A DNA stretch of 35,827 bases, taken from the NCBI GenBank assembly GCA_947631925.1, contig CANRNE010000020.1, positions 1 through 35,827 of the forward strand, given 5' to 3'. Each line of letters begins with the position of its first letter. The first letter of the stretch is position 1. Positions 5,597 to 13,688 of the stretch are shown here, one piece after another. The DNA is from an uncultured Clostridia bacterium. Its GTDB lineage: Bacteria; Bacillota; Clostridia; Christensenellales; Borkfalkiaceae. Both the position numbers and the translations under genes were made by a program. The notes below the pieces were generated by a model that was not told the origin of the DNA, searched no databases, and saw only the letters and a program-made list of their open reading frames with translations.

Positions 5597-5877
5597 GCAA
5601 CGAACAGGAGATTGCGGCAATCGCAAAGACACTCGCAAAGGCAGGGCTGTTGAGCGAATCTTACAACAAGGCGGTCGCAAAGGTGCTCGTAGAGGCGGGC
5701 TACCGTAAAGCGGATGCGTCGTTTGAGCGGTATTTGCTCGACAAACTCCTGCACAGCGCAGAGGACCACTGTGCTTACTGTGTCCGAGGACAAAGCGACG
5801 AACCGTGCCTTGAGAACGGGGACGACTGCCGCACGGGCATTCGGGCATTTTTCGAGAAGTTCGTGGAGGGAAAATGA
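5593..5877 (+). CDS. Hypothetical protein with Cys cluster
   Basis: The ATG at 5593 overlaps the previous TGA. The 94-residue protein has a helical Ala/Lys-rich first half (IAAIAKTLAKAGLLSESYN). A Cys-containing second half follows (HCAYCVRGQSDEPCLENGDDC), a spacing that could bind zinc. It overlaps the next ATG by 4 bases. It resembles the small phage proteins of unknown role that accompany YqaJ/RecT modules. The function is unknown. Confidence 0.7.
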   Translation: MSNEQEIAAIAKTLAKAGLLSESYNKAVAKVLVEAGYRKADASFERYLLDKLLHSAEDHCAYCVRGQSDEPCLENGDDCRTGIRAFFEKFVEGK

Positions 5878-6128
5878 AAGATTTTTACCGTGTCATGGAG
5901 AAGGGCGAAGTCGGCGAGTCGGACTATTACGAGAAGAAGCGGGAGACCGTCTTGGAAACAATCAAACCGATTTGCGAGGCGTTCGAGATCGCCGACTACG
6001 ACTACTTCATCAGAGAGAACAACCTTTTGGAAATTCTCGCCATAGAAGGTACGCTCATAAATTGCACGAAAAACTCCATTCGGGAGACCGTCCGTGAAGT
6101 CGTCAATTATATCCATGAGCGGCTTTGA
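5874..6128 (+). CDS. Hypothetical early protein
   Basis: The 84-residue product begins MKDFYRVMEKGEVGESDYYE. It is acidic, helical and has no recognised motif. It overlaps the gene before by 4 bases, and GTGGAGGG in that gene is its ribosome site. Coupling in this chain suggests co-expression early in infection. The function is unknown. Confidence 0.65.
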   Translation: MKDFYRVMEKGEVGESDYYEKKRETVLETIKPICEAFEIADYDYFIRENNLLEILAIEGTLINCTKNSIRETVREVVNYIHERL

Positions 6129-6137
6129 GAGGCAAGC

Positions 6138-6335
6138 ATGAAGGACATGACATTATCTGCGCTTCGGGACTACTGCAAGGCGCATTCATGCAAAACCTGC
6201 GGGCGGGAGTACAAGGAGTTTTGCGCTCGACGGAACGACCAACCTTGCTTTTGGGACATTGAGGACGGATCCAACGAGCAAGGCGTGGAGGACAAAACTT
6301 TCAACGGCGTGATAAACGGGCGGGGGCAAGCATGA
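6138..6335 (+). CDS. Small Cys-rich protein
   Basis: The 65-residue product contains CKAHSCKTCGREYKEFCARR and a later Cys (QPCFWDIED). This arrangement of about six Cys with basic residues suggests a zinc-binding mini-domain. GAGAGGCAAGC precedes the ATG. It overlaps the YqaJ gene by 4 bases. Similar small Cys-rich proteins (25977-26303, 26611-26964) appear later in the window. The role is unknown. Confidence 0.65.
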   Translation: MKDMTLSALRDYCKAHSCKTCGREYKEFCARRNDQPCFWDIEDGSNEQGVEDKTFNGVINGRGQA

Positions 6336-7000
6336 AACCGTTAAACGAACTCCCCGTCGAGGAACTTCACATCGTCTACAAGTCGCCCGAGTGGTATGCG
6401 CTTCGGCGGCAGGGGATAGGCGGCAGCGACGCGGCGGCGATTCTCGGGTTGAGCCCGTGGAAGTCAAACCTCGAATTGTGGCAAGAGAAGGTCGGCGAGA
6501 TCGAGCCGTCCACCGAGACAAACGATCTCATGCTTCTCGGGACGGAAGCGGAAGAGCCTATCGTGCACCTCTTTGCCCTCGAACACCCGCAGTACGAGGT
6601 CATCGACTTCAAGGAAAGCGTATTCAAGCGCGGATTTCAGATCGCCTCGATAGACGCGGGGCTTGTCGAGAAGGAAACGGGGCGCAAGGGCGGGCTTGAA
6701 ATCAAGTACACCACACCGATGAGCCGCCGCGCATGGGACGAGTGGGACGGAAAAGTCCCCGAGCACTACTATCCGCAGGTGATTCACTATCTCTCCACGA
6801 CGGGTTGGGACTTTTGGATATTGCGCGTCCGCTTCCGCAGTTTCGGCGCGGAGGGGGAGATCATCACGTCGGAGAAGGAATACTTCTTTGAGCGGGAAAA
6901 GGTCAAGGACGACATTCAAGTCGTCGAGGAATACGAGACAACTTTTTGGAAGTCGATCGAGGAGCGGAAGCGTCCCGGGGTCAAACTTCCATTGGTATAA
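6332..7000 (+). CDS. YqaJ-family viral recombinase / exonuclease
   Basis: This 222-residue protein has the YqaJ order: GIGGSDAAAILGLSPWKSN at residues 28-46, an acidic stretch LGTEAEEPIV near 69-78, then the nuclease motif with D108 (ASIDAGLV) and E123-x-K125 (GGLEIKYTT). These are the metal-binding residues of the PD-(D/E)XK fold. The family degrades one strand of double-stranded DNA ends in the 5'-3' direction and hands the single strand to a RecT-type annealing protein. The DUF1351 and RecT genes follow directly, forming a complete phage recombination module. Confidence 0.92.
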   Translation: MKPLNELPVEELHIVYKSPEWYALRRQGIGGSDAAAILGLSPWKSNLELWQEKVGEIEPSTETNDLMLLGTEAEEPIVHLFALEHPQYEVIDFKESVFKRGFQIASIDAGLVEKETGRKGGLEIKYTTPMSRRAWDEWDGKVPEHYYPQVIHYLSTTGWDFWILRVRFRSFGAEGEIITSEKEYFFEREKVKDDIQVVEEYETTFWKSIEERKRPGVKLPLV

Positions 7001-7015
7001 AAATCGGAGGTAAAC

Positions 7016-7882
7016 ATGAGCGAAAACGAAACAAAACAGCAGTTGGAGTTGATTGTCCCGGAGGGTTTTGAGGCGCAACTCCCCAAGGAGATCCCGTGCA
7101 ACATTGAGGAGATCATCAAGGCACTCGACGAGGAAATTCTGCCGAAGTATCTCTCCCGCGTGTACACGGACGACCAGCTTTCGGAAGCGCGGGCAGACCA
7201 CGCCACGTTGAAGAAGTGGATCGACGCGGTGGATGCGGCGCGGAAGCAGTACGAGAAAATCTACACGAAGCCCTTTACGGAGTTCAAGGGCAAGATCAAA
7301 CTTGCGACCGATCGTGTGCAGATTGCTATTGGGAAGGTCAACGAGCAAATCGCGGCGATCGAGGGCAAGACAAAGAGCAGGAACAGGGAATTCTGCGTGG
7401 CGTACTTTGAGAACGTCGTCGGCGATCTCAAGTATATCATCACCTATGAACAGATCGAGGACGCGAAGTGGTACAACCTTTCCGTAAAGGACACCGAGCG
7501 GAAGAAGGCAATCGACGAGAAGCTCACAAGGATATGGAAAGACCTTGCTCTTATCGACAACCTTTCCGTAGAAGACGAAAACATGGAACTCGTTCGTGTT
7601 TTCTACCTGCGCAACTTCGACTTATCGGGCGCAGTCGCGGCTGTAAACGAAATCAATGACGACAAAGACCGAATCTCGGCTGTTTTGCGGTCAAATCGCT
7701 CCGTAGAGACGAATCGTGAGCAAGGTCGGGCAGAAACCCGTGCCGAGGGCGAAACGGCTCTCAAGCCAAATGACGAGGCGATTTTCACCATCCGCTTCGA
7801 GGTAGACGGAACGGAGGAAGAGTTCAAAGCACTTGCACAGTTCCTCAAAGAGAACGGCATCGAATACAAAGCAATCAATTAA
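7016..7882 (+). CDS. DUF1351 protein of the YqaJ-RecT module
   Basis: The 288-residue product contains the DUF1351 core: EIIKALDEEILPKY, a helical segment with KKWIDAVDAARKQYEKIYTK, and KGKIKLATDRVQIAIGKVNE. The C-terminal part (from about residue 240) is an acidic, Arg-rich linker and a small final domain (IFTIRFEVDGTEEEFKALAQ). ATCGGAGGTAAAC precedes the ATG. DUF1351 genes usually lie between YqaJ and RecT in Bacillota phages, as here, and probably assist recombination, but the activity is unknown. Confidence 0.88.
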   Translation: MSENETKQQLELIVPEGFEAQLPKEIPCNIEEIIKALDEEILPKYLSRVYTDDQLSEARADHATLKKWIDAVDAARKQYEKIYTKPFTEFKGKIKLATDRVQIAIGKVNEQIAAIEGKTKSRNREFCVAYFENVVGDLKYIITYEQIEDAKWYNLSVKDTERKKAIDEKLTRIWKDLALIDNLSVEDENMELVRVFYLRNFDLSGAVAAVNEINDDKDRISAVLRSNRSVETNREQGRAETRAEGETALKPNDEAIFTIRFEVDGTEEEFKALAQFLKENGIEYKAIN

Positions 7883-7898
7883 AAGGAGATAAAAAATC

Positions 7899-8963
7899 AT
7901 GGCAGGAAATTCTTTACAACAATTCAACAGCAACAAACCGCAGGGGCAGTCGGGTGACGAACTCAAATTCTCGCAGTGGATCTCGCAAGAGAACGTTCAG
8001 AACATGATCTCTTCGACGCTCACCGACAAGAAAGTGGCGCGGAACTTTGTTTCGAGCATCTGTGCCGCTGTCGCGACCAATCCCGAATTGCAGACGTGCA
8101 TGAAGTCCTCGATTTTGAGCGCGGGGCTTCTCGCAACCTCTTTGGGGTTGTCGCTCTCGCCCGCGATCGGGCAGTGCTACATTGTTCCCTTCAACGACAA
8201 GAAGAAGGGGAAGGTCGCGACTTTCATTCTCGGTTGGCGCGGCTATGTACAGCTCGCCACGCGGACGGGCTACTACGACAGGATCCATGTCATCGAGATC
8301 AAGGAGGGGGAGCTTATTAAAGCAGACCCGATTCTCGACGAATATGTGTTCGCACCCATTCAAGACCCCGAGAAAAGAGAACAGGCAAAAACGATCGGCT
8401 ACTACGCCTACTTCAAGTACAACGAACGCTCGGGCGGTTTCAGCAAGGGGCTGTATTGGTCGAAGGAGAAAATGCTCCACCATGCAGACCGCTACTCGCA
8501 AGCGTTCCACCTCGAAGCTGTCAAGAGCAATGAGCCGAACAAGTCGCGCGTTTCCTATGCGGACTACGTTGCGGGCAAGTACCACGAGACAGACGAGTGG
8601 AAGTACAGTTCGTTTTGGTACAAGAAATTTGACGACATGGCGATGAAAACAATGGTTCGTCAACTCATCGGCAAGTGGGGCATCATGAGTTCCGACTTCT
8701 TGCAAGCCTACGAGGCAGACGGCAATGCGCTTGAAACCACAAACGGCTTGATCACGGTGCAACCCGTTGAAGAGGAACCCCTCATTCTTCCGAACCCTCT
8801 CGACGACGGAAGGGAAGGTGAGGGCGAAGAGGAAGTCACGGCAGACGAGGACGGCGTTGTCGTCGAGGAGAAGCCCGTCGAGAAGAAACGCGCGCGGAAA
8901 TCTGCGGAGAAGCCCGCCGACAACGCAGCGGTGCAGGCGGCATTCTTTGACAACAAAGACTGA
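7899..8963 (+). CDS. recT: RecT-family single-strand annealing protein
   Basis: The 354-residue product carries the RecT core: LLATSLGLSLSPAIGQCYIV (about residues 72-91), VATFILGWRGYVQLATRTG, and the later SFWYKKFDDMAMKTMVRQL. A long acidic and then Lys/Arg-rich tail from residue about 285 is longer than in Rac RecT and may bind partners. The protein anneals complementary single strands made by the YqaJ exonuclease. AAAAGGAGATAAAAAATC precedes the start, the same spacing seen at several strong genes here. Confidence 0.93.
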   Translation: MAGNSLQQFNSNKPQGQSGDELKFSQWISQENVQNMISSTLTDKKVARNFVSSICAAVATNPELQTCMKSSILSAGLLATSLGLSLSPAIGQCYIVPFNDKKKGKVATFILGWRGYVQLATRTGYYDRIHVIEIKEGELIKADPILDEYVFAPIQDPEKREQAKTIGYYAYFKYNERSGGFSKGLYWSKEKMLHHADRYSQAFHLEAVKSNEPNKSRVSYADYVAGKYHETDEWKYSSFWYKKFDDMAMKTMVRQLIGKWGIMSSDFLQAYEADGNALETTNGLITVQPVEEEPLILPNPLDDGREGEGEEEVTADEDGVVVEEKPVEKKRARKSAEKPADNAAVQAAFFDNKD

Positions 8964-8982
8964 CGAAATAAAGTTGCGATCG

Positions 8983-9014
8983 GCTCCCCCGATCTCGTAG
9001 GGGAAAGGGGGAGC
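8983..9014 (+). promoter_or_regulatory. Hairpin between recT and the replication gene
   Basis: GCTCCCCC (8983-8990) pairs with GGGGGAGC (9007-9014) around a 16-base loop. No T-run follows, so it is not a typical terminator. It ends about 20 bases before the next ATG and could affect mRNA stability or translation of the replication gene. Confidence 0.5.
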
Positions 9015-9033
9015 AAACAAAGCGGGAGAAACA

Positions 9034-9873
9034 ATGGCACAAAGAAGAATGTTTTCACCACAAATTACAGAGAGCGACGCTTTCATCGAGATGCCGTTGA
9101 GCAGTCAGGCTTTGTATTTCCACTTGTGCATGAATGCGGACGACGACGGGTTCATTAAAAATCCGAAGAGTATTCAAAGGCTTGTGGGCGGAAAGGACAA
9201 GGACTATAAAACGCTTGCAGATAAACGTTTTATTTTCTGCTTCCCGTCTGGTGTGAGCGTTATCAAACATTGGCGCATGCACAATCTTCTGAGAAAAGAC
9301 AGGTATAAGGAAACTGTCTATGTCGATGAAAAAGCAACGCTCTATCTTAAACCCGACGGGGCGTATACATTTGATGAATCGCAAGGGGTTCCCGTCCCTA
9401 AATATGCGGAAGAAGATAGCGGGAAAGATGATAACAGTCCGTCAACCGATCGACAACCGCATGGCAACCAACAGGCAACCACGTCGGCAATGGCAACCGA
9501 TTGGCAACCAAATGACAACCAAATGGCACCACAGGTTAGGTTAGGTAAAGAAAGAGTAAGTTATAACGAAGAAAGTAAGAAAGAAGAAATATATAATAAC
9601 CCATCAAGCGCGGGCGCGCGCGAGAGCTATGAGGTCCTCATGACGAGGTGTGGTGTTGGGCCTCAACTTCGTTCGGCTATCTGGCAGTTTATCAGACACT
9701 GCGCCTTGAACGGGAAGAAACTCACGAACGATAAGCTCGAAGATGTTATTTGTCGCCTTCAAGATTACTACGGCTATGCCGAGTACGGAGAGAGGTGGGA
9801 CGAGGAGCAAGCGAAGGAAATCTATCGGGCGATCAATGGCGGGTACTTCGATATCAAAGTCGGGAGGAAGTGA
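9034..9873 (+). CDS. Replisome-organiser-like phage replication initiator
   Basis: The 279-residue protein starts with the pattern of phage replisome organiser N-terminal domains: FSPQITESDAFIEMPLSSQA, LCMNADDDGFIKNPKSIQRL, then VIKHWRMHNLLRKDRYKETV. A Gln/Asn/Thr-rich linker (about residues 135-190) is encoded by an iteron-like repeat array, and a C-terminal DnaD-like helical region follows (GVGPQLRSAIWQFIRHCALN). The family binds the phage origin and recruits the helicase loader or helicase. No loader gene is visible here, so the host's is presumably used. Confidence 0.82.
   Translation: MAQRRMFSPQITESDAFIEMPLSSQALYFHLCMNADDDGFIKNPKSIQRLVGGKDKDYKTLADKRFIFCFPSGVSVIKHWRMHNLLRKDRYKETVYVDEKATLYLKPDGAYTFDESQGVPVPKYAEEDSGKDDNSPSTDRQPHGNQQATTSAMATDWQPNDNQMAPQVRLGKERVSYNEESKKEEIYNNPSSAGARESYEVLMTRCGVGPQLRSAIWQFIRHCALNGKKLTNDKLEDVICRLQDYYGYAEYGERWDEEQAKEIYRAINGGYFDIKVGRK
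9441..9600. repeat. 11-bp iterons plus AT-rich tract: candidate phage replication origin
   Basis: Inside the replication gene, RRCAACC-type units start at 9441, 9452, 9463, 9474, then 9492, 9503 and 9514, with degenerate units at 9486 and 9525. The 11-bp spacing places them on one helix face. A purine- and A/T-rich tract follows at 9541-9600 (AAAGAAAGAG to ATATATAATAAC), fit for unwinding. Iterons within the initiator gene next to an AT-rich tract is the lambda-O type of origin layout. Confidence 0.72.
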
Positions 9874-9876
9874 GGG

Positions 9877-10239
9877 ATGAAAAAGACGGATCTCTATCGT
9901 CCGACTGAGGATGAGATACAGGAGACAGTTGTTGAGTTCTGCGATACTCTTCGAATCATCTGCGTACATATTCCGAACGAGAGCAAGCGGAGCAAGGCAT
10001 ACGGCGCGAAGATGAAGCGCATGGGATTACGCAAGGGCTTCCCCGATCTGTTTATCCCGACGGCGCGGAACGGCTTTCACGGCTTATTTATCGAACTCAA
10101 ACGGGACAAACTCGCGCACCCGACGAAAGAGCAACTCGAATGGATCTCGCATTTGAACACCGAGGGATATCTTGCCGCCGTGTGCTATGGCGTGGACGCG
10201 GCGATCGCGGAGATCAAAAAATACATGGGGATAAAGTAA
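9877..10239 (+). CDS. VRR-NUC domain nuclease
   Basis: The 120-residue product is a single VRR-NUC domain: E13 near the start (TEDEIQETVVEFC), then HIPNESKRS, GLRKGFPDLFIPTARNGFHG with the metal-binding Asp, and FIELKRDK as the E-x-K motif, ending in a helix with YGVDAAIAEIKKYMG. The stand-alone phage form is common beside replication genes and probably cleaves branched DNA during replication or recombination. Its stop overlaps the ATG of the MazF-like gene. Confidence 0.88.
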   Translation: MKKTDLYRPTEDEIQETVVEFCDTLRIICVHIPNESKRSKAYGAKMKRMGLRKGFPDLFIPTARNGFHGLFIELKRDKLAHPTKEQLEWISHLNTEGYLAAVCYGVDAAIAEIKKYMGIK

Positions 10240-10790
10240 TGGAACAGTACGATAAGAAAAAATTTTACGAGAACGCATTTTCTGTTTTTACAGACCATGA
10301 GGGGAAAGTCATTTACGACATTCATCGGGGTGAGATTTATTACTACCAATTCACGGGGCAGGAAGTCGGCTGTGAGTTGAGAGGGGAAAGCGGCGTAACC
10401 CGTCGCCCTTGCGTGGTCGTCTCAAACGACAAGGCAAACGCCTTTACAGGGCTTGTGACGGTCGTTCCGATGACATCGAAGGAGAAGCCTCCCATACCGA
10501 CGAGGGTACCATACGAAGGAAAAACCGTCCACGGCACCTTCCTCTGCGAGCAGGTCATAACGATCTCCAACGAGCGTCTTTTGAACTTCTGCGGGGAAGT
10601 TGACGAGGGGACGATGAAGAAGATCGACGCGGCGCTTCGCGTCCAACTTGCGATTTCTGCTTCGGATAGCGTACCCCCCCCCCCCGTGCCGCGCGAAGAG
10701 ATCAATACCCGTGCGTTGGAAGAGGAACGGGATTTTTACAAGCGGAGTTATTTTGAACTCATTGATAGATTGACAGGGAGAAAAGCATGA
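10239..10790 (+). CDS. MazF/PemK-like protein without a visible antitoxin, with C12 tract
   Basis: The 183-residue product has a MazF/PemK (CcdB-like fold) core at about residues 29-140: HRGEIYYYQ, VTRRPCVVVSND with R55-R56, VPMTSKEK with the T79-S80 pair, and FLCEQVITISNERLLNFCGE with the usual EQ. The family cleaves RNA at short sequences. No antitoxin-like gene adjoins. The neighbours are VRR-NUC and a hypothetical gene. Beyond the core a run of 12 C (10674-10685) encodes PPPP, then a charged helical tail (EEERDFYKRSYFELIDRL). Upstream there is an extra 28-residue N-terminal segment. It could be a nuclease used against host RNA, or a non-toxic relative. Confidence 0.8.
   Translation: MEQYDKKKFYENAFSVFTDHEGKVIYDIHRGEIYYYQFTGQEVGCELRGESGVTRRPCVVVSNDKANAFTGLVTVVPMTSKEKPPIPTRVPYEGKTVHGTFLCEQVITISNERLLNFCGEVDEGTMKKIDAALRVQLAISASDSVPPPPVPREEINTRALEEERDFYKRSYFELIDRLTGRKA
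10674..10685 (+). repeat. Homopolymer of 12 C inside the MazF-like gene
   Basis: Twelve consecutive C encode four Pro between the MazF-like core and the tail. A slip of one base would keep the core but replace the last ~34 residues. Runs of this length are typical sites of replication slippage. Confidence 0.9.
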
Positions 10791-11122
10791 GCGAATACAA
10801 GAGGATGACGAAAAAGGATGACAAGGGACGGTGGGTCGCGAATGCGGGGCACTTCTGCGTGTACCATGACGATAAGTCACCGAGCGTCGCCGATATGATG
10901 TTCGGAGAAATCGTAAACCGCCTTGCCGAGTTGGAAAACAAAATTGAGAGCGGTGATCTCGTCGAACTTCCGAAGAAAGTGTTTCTCGGAAATGATAAAT
11001 TTGTCGGAAACGAATATGCAGTCATAACCACAACATTCCGTCTTTTTTGCGACGAGCAGCAAGCCGATGCCTTTCTCGAAAGAGAGAAGGAAAGACTGCG
11101 GGGAGGGGAAGCCAATGAGTAA
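10787..11122 (+). CDS. Hypothetical small phage protein
   Basis: The 111-residue product starts MSEYKRMTKKDDKGRW and contains IVNRLAELENKIESGDLVEL, a segment found in many small phage proteins, then a strand-rich end with FRLFCDEQQADAFLEREKER. Similar pieces recur in genes at 25977-26303 (TEPEADAFL) and 26611-26964 (RLWELENAIERGELV), so they may be related. It overlaps the MazF-like gene by 4 bases and the next gene by 8. The function is unknown. Confidence 0.7.
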   Translation: MSEYKRMTKKDDKGRWVANAGHFCVYHDDKSPSVADMMFGEIVNRLAELENKIESGDLVELPKKVFLGNDKFVGNEYAVITTTFRLFCDEQQADAFLEREKERLRGGEANE

Positions 11123-11276
11123 CTACACTGCATTTGACGAACGTAGTATTTGCCTAAACTGCCCGAGAAAAAGGTGCATTTATGAAAAAAAGAAAGGAGC
11201 CACTTGTCCGATCATCAAAGAAAAGCGTGAAGAACATCGCCGCGAGCAAGAAGCAAAAAAGAGGAGAAAGGCATGA
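11115..11276 (+). CDS. Small Cys-containing basic protein
   Basis: The 53-residue frame starts at 11115 after GGGGAGGGGAAGCCA. It contains CLNCPRKRCIYEKKKGATCP, four Cys in zinc-finger-like spacing, then a Lys/Arg/Glu helix to the end. It overlaps the genes on both sides by a few bases. It is probably a metal-binding nucleic-acid or protein adaptor. No family name can be given. Confidence 0.65.
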   Translation: MSNYTAFDERSICLNCPRKRCIYEKKKGATCPIIKEKREEHRREQEAKKRRKA

Positions 11277-11698
11277 ACAAGGTATTTTTGACAGGAAACT
11301 TGACGCGCGACCCGGAACTGACAGAGACAGCAAGCGGTGTGAGTGTATGCCACTTTGCGATCGCGGTCAATCGAAGCTATACAAACGGAGATGGCGAACG
11401 TCAAACCGACTTCTTCAACTGCACCGCGTGGCGCGGCGTTGCAGACAGCATCGCCCGCTATTGCAGGAAAGGCTCGAAGGTCGCCGTGACAGGGAGCATA
11501 CAAATTCGCAACTACGAGGATAACAAGGGGAACAGGCAGACGTCGGTCGATGTGATCACGCAGGACTGCGAGTTCTTGACCTCGCCAAAGAGAGGCAGTG
11601 TCGACACTGCGCCGGATAGTGCGCCGCAACAGCGTCCCGCTCCCGCGAGGAAAGCGCAGATGTCTACTTTCGACGACGACGGCGACATTCCGTTTTGA
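11273..11698 (+). CDS. ssb: Single-stranded DNA-binding protein
   Basis: The 141-residue product is a standard SSB. The OB fold covers residues 1-105 (MNKVFLTGNLTRDPEL, FAIAVNRSY, TDFFNCTAWRGVADSIARYC, KGSKVAVTGSIQIR). A disordered Pro/Ala/Gln linker and the acidic tip DDDGDIPF follow, which recruits replication and repair proteins. AGAGGAGAAAGGC precedes the ATG. It closes the replication block. Two other SSB-like proteins occur at 19197 and 20256. Confidence 0.95.
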   Translation: MNKVFLTGNLTRDPELTETASGVSVCHFAIAVNRSYTNGDGERQTDFFNCTAWRGVADSIARYCRKGSKVAVTGSIQIRNYEDNKGNRQTSVDVITQDCEFLTSPKRGSVDTAPDSAPQQRPAPARKAQMSTFDDDGDIPF

Positions 11699-11706
11699 GG
11701 TGAGAG

Positions 11707-13674
11707 ATGATCAAATCACCGTTTAAGGCTACATATCAAGACGACCTCATGAGGGAGGTCATCGTCGTCAACTTCGCAGGCGGTGGCGGTTCGTGTGTGG
11801 GCATCGAGCAAGCGCTCGGCCGCCCTGTGGACTATGCCGTCAACCACGACCCCGCCGCGATCGCGATGCACGCGGTCAATCACCCGCTCACGACCCACTT
11901 CCAGGAAGACGTCTTCGCCATCGATCCTGTGAAAGCGACGGAGGGGCGCCCCGTCGGGCTCGGGTGGTTCTCCCCAGGCTGCACCTTCTTTTCGAAGGCA
12001 CGCGGCGGAAAACCCGTGAATAAGAAAATCAGAGGGCTCGCGTGGGTCACGCTCCGCTGGGCAATGAGCGCCGTATCTCCCCGCGTCATCATGCTCGAGA
12101 ATGTCGAGGAGTTCCGCGAGTGGGGACCGTGCATCGAGGTCGTGAAAAAGGGGGAGAAGGTTTTCGTTCCCGATCCCGCCCGCAAGGCAGAGACCTTCAA
12201 CGGCTTCGTCGCCATGCTCACGAAAGGGCTCCCGAAAACGCACCCCGCCTTTCTCGAGGCGTGCGAGTTTTTGAAGCTCGACCCCGAGAGCGCGGAAGCG
12301 GGCAGGCTCTCCCGAGGGCTCGGCTACAGGGTCGAGTGGCGCATTTTGAAGGCTTGCGACTACGACACGCCGACGAGCCGTAAGCGCTTTTACTTGATTG
12401 CGCGGCGGGACGGGAAGCCCATTGTGTTCCCTGCGCCCACGAACGGCAAAGGGGCGGGTCTGAAGCCGTACAGGACGGCGGCGGAATGTATCGACTTCAC
12501 AGTCCCCGTTCCTTCCATTTTTGAGAGGAAGAAGCCGCTCGTCGTGAACACGCTCAAACGCATCGCGCGGGGGATGCGGAAGTTTGTCCTCGAAAACCCG
12601 AAGCCGTTCATCGTGGAGTTCAACTTCGAGAACACGCCGCAGGACATCGACAAGCCGCTCACGACGGCGACGACGGTGGGGCACCACTATGTCGTCAATC
12701 CATCCGTCGTCCCGATCGGGTACGGAGAGAGGAAGGGGCAGAACCCGCGCGTCAACGACGTGAAAGAACCGCTCTCGACGATTGTATCGACTTGCAAGCA
12801 GAACCTCGCCGCGCCGTATCTCACGCAATACCACGCCGAGAAGCAGGAGGGGGAGGCGCGCGGACAATGCGCCAAAGAGCCGCTCCGCACGGTGGATAGG
12901 GCGAACCGCTACGGCATGACGGCCGCCTACCTAACGAAGTATTTCAGCGGAGAACAACAGGCGGGTGCAAGCCTCGAGGAGCCGCAGCCGACCGTGACGG
13001 GCATTGACCACAGCGCACTTGTCGCCTCGCATATCGTCCACTACTACGGAGGGGACGACCACGCGAGCGCCCCAAACGATCCGCTCCCGACGGTCACCGC
13101 CAAGCCCCGACACTATCTCGTCAATCATCACCTCTGCATCCTGCGGAAGAACATGGACGGGAAGAGCGTGGACGAGCCCATGCCGACGATCACCTCGAAG
13201 GCGGCGCACCACGCCGACGTTGCGGTCTATCTCGAGAAGATAGACACGACGCAAGATCTCGGATATTGGAGCGAAGTGCGCGACCTTCTGAACGCCTACG
13301 CGGGGTTTGACTTCAAGATTGCCGAGGACGAAATCATTATCATCGAGATCGACGGCGAGAAGTACTTCATCTCCGACATTGGAATGAGGATGCTCGAGCC
13401 GAGAGAACTCGCCCTCGCGATGGGTATGCCGAGCGATTACGTCATCGACATCGAGCCGTATATCGGCAAGCCGTACAGCAAGGCAAAGCAGATCGCGCGC
13501 ATCGGGAACATGGTTTGCGCCCCGGTTGCGGAGGCGCTTGTGCGGGCAAACTGCGCCGACATGGCGGTGGACTACGCGAGGAATGGCGGCCGCGCAGACA
13601 CGATGGAGGAGTTGCACCGTGTTTTCAGCGGCCACCGCCCGCGAGACCGCCGACCCGCCCGCGTCGCGGTGTAA
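11707..13674 (+). CDS. Large C5-cytosine DNA methyltransferase with repeated target-recognition segment
   Basis: The 655-residue enzyme has motif I FAGGGGS (residues 23-29), motif IV SPGCTFFSKARGGKP with catalytic C92, motif VI LENVEEF (130-136), and C-terminal motifs IX-X (RELALAMGMPSDY, QIARIGNMVCAPVAEAL). Family members usually have a shorter target-recognition region. Here about residues 300-510 carry roughly six similar ~30-residue units, each with a [D/E]-x-P-[L/M/Q]-x-T core (DKPLTTATT, KEPLSTIVS, KEPLRTVDR, EEPQPTVTG, NDPLPTVTA, DEPMPTITS) followed by a His- or Tyr-rich strand. It methylates cytosine in phage DNA, presumably against host restriction. The sequence specificity cannot be read. 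Confidence 0.9.
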   Translation: MIKSPFKATYQDDLMREVIVVNFAGGGGSCVGIEQALGRPVDYAVNHDPAAIAMHAVNHPLTTHFQEDVFAIDPVKATEGRPVGLGWFSPGCTFFSKARGGKPVNKKIRGLAWVTLRWAMSAVSPRVIMLENVEEFREWGPCIEVVKKGEKVFVPDPARKAETFNGFVAMLTKGLPKTHPAFLEACEFLKLDPESAEAGRLSRGLGYRVEWRILKACDYDTPTSRKRFYLIARRDGKPIVFPAPTNGKGAGLKPYRTAAECIDFTVPVPSIFERKKPLVVNTLKRIARGMRKFVLENPKPFIVEFNFENTPQDIDKPLTTATTVGHHYVVNPSVVPIGYGERKGQNPRVNDVKEPLSTIVSTCKQNLAAPYLTQYHAEKQEGEARGQCAKEPLRTVDRANRYGMTAAYLTKYFSGEQQAGASLEEPQPTVTGIDHSALVASHIVHYYGGDDHASAPNDPLPTVTAKPRHYLVNHHLCILRKNMDGKSVDEPMPTITSKAAHHADVAVYLEKIDTTQDLGYWSEVRDLLNAYAGFDFKIAEDEIIIIEIDGEKYFISDIGMRMLEPRELALAMGMPSDYVIDIEPYIGKPYSKAKQIARIGNMVCAPVAEALVRANCADMAVDYARNGGRADTMEELHRVFSGHRPRDRRPARVAV

Positions 13675-13688
13675 AGGAGGAGAAAACA

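Noticed and set aside
7914-9086. A 390-codon minus-strand frame opposite recT.
   Set aside because: It is antisense to the clear RecT gene, with no ribosome site or recognisable domain.
11716-12867. A 383-codon minus-strand frame opposite the cytosine methyltransferase.
   Set aside because: It mirrors the codon pattern of the real gene and shows no domain, start signal or neighbour in the same direction.
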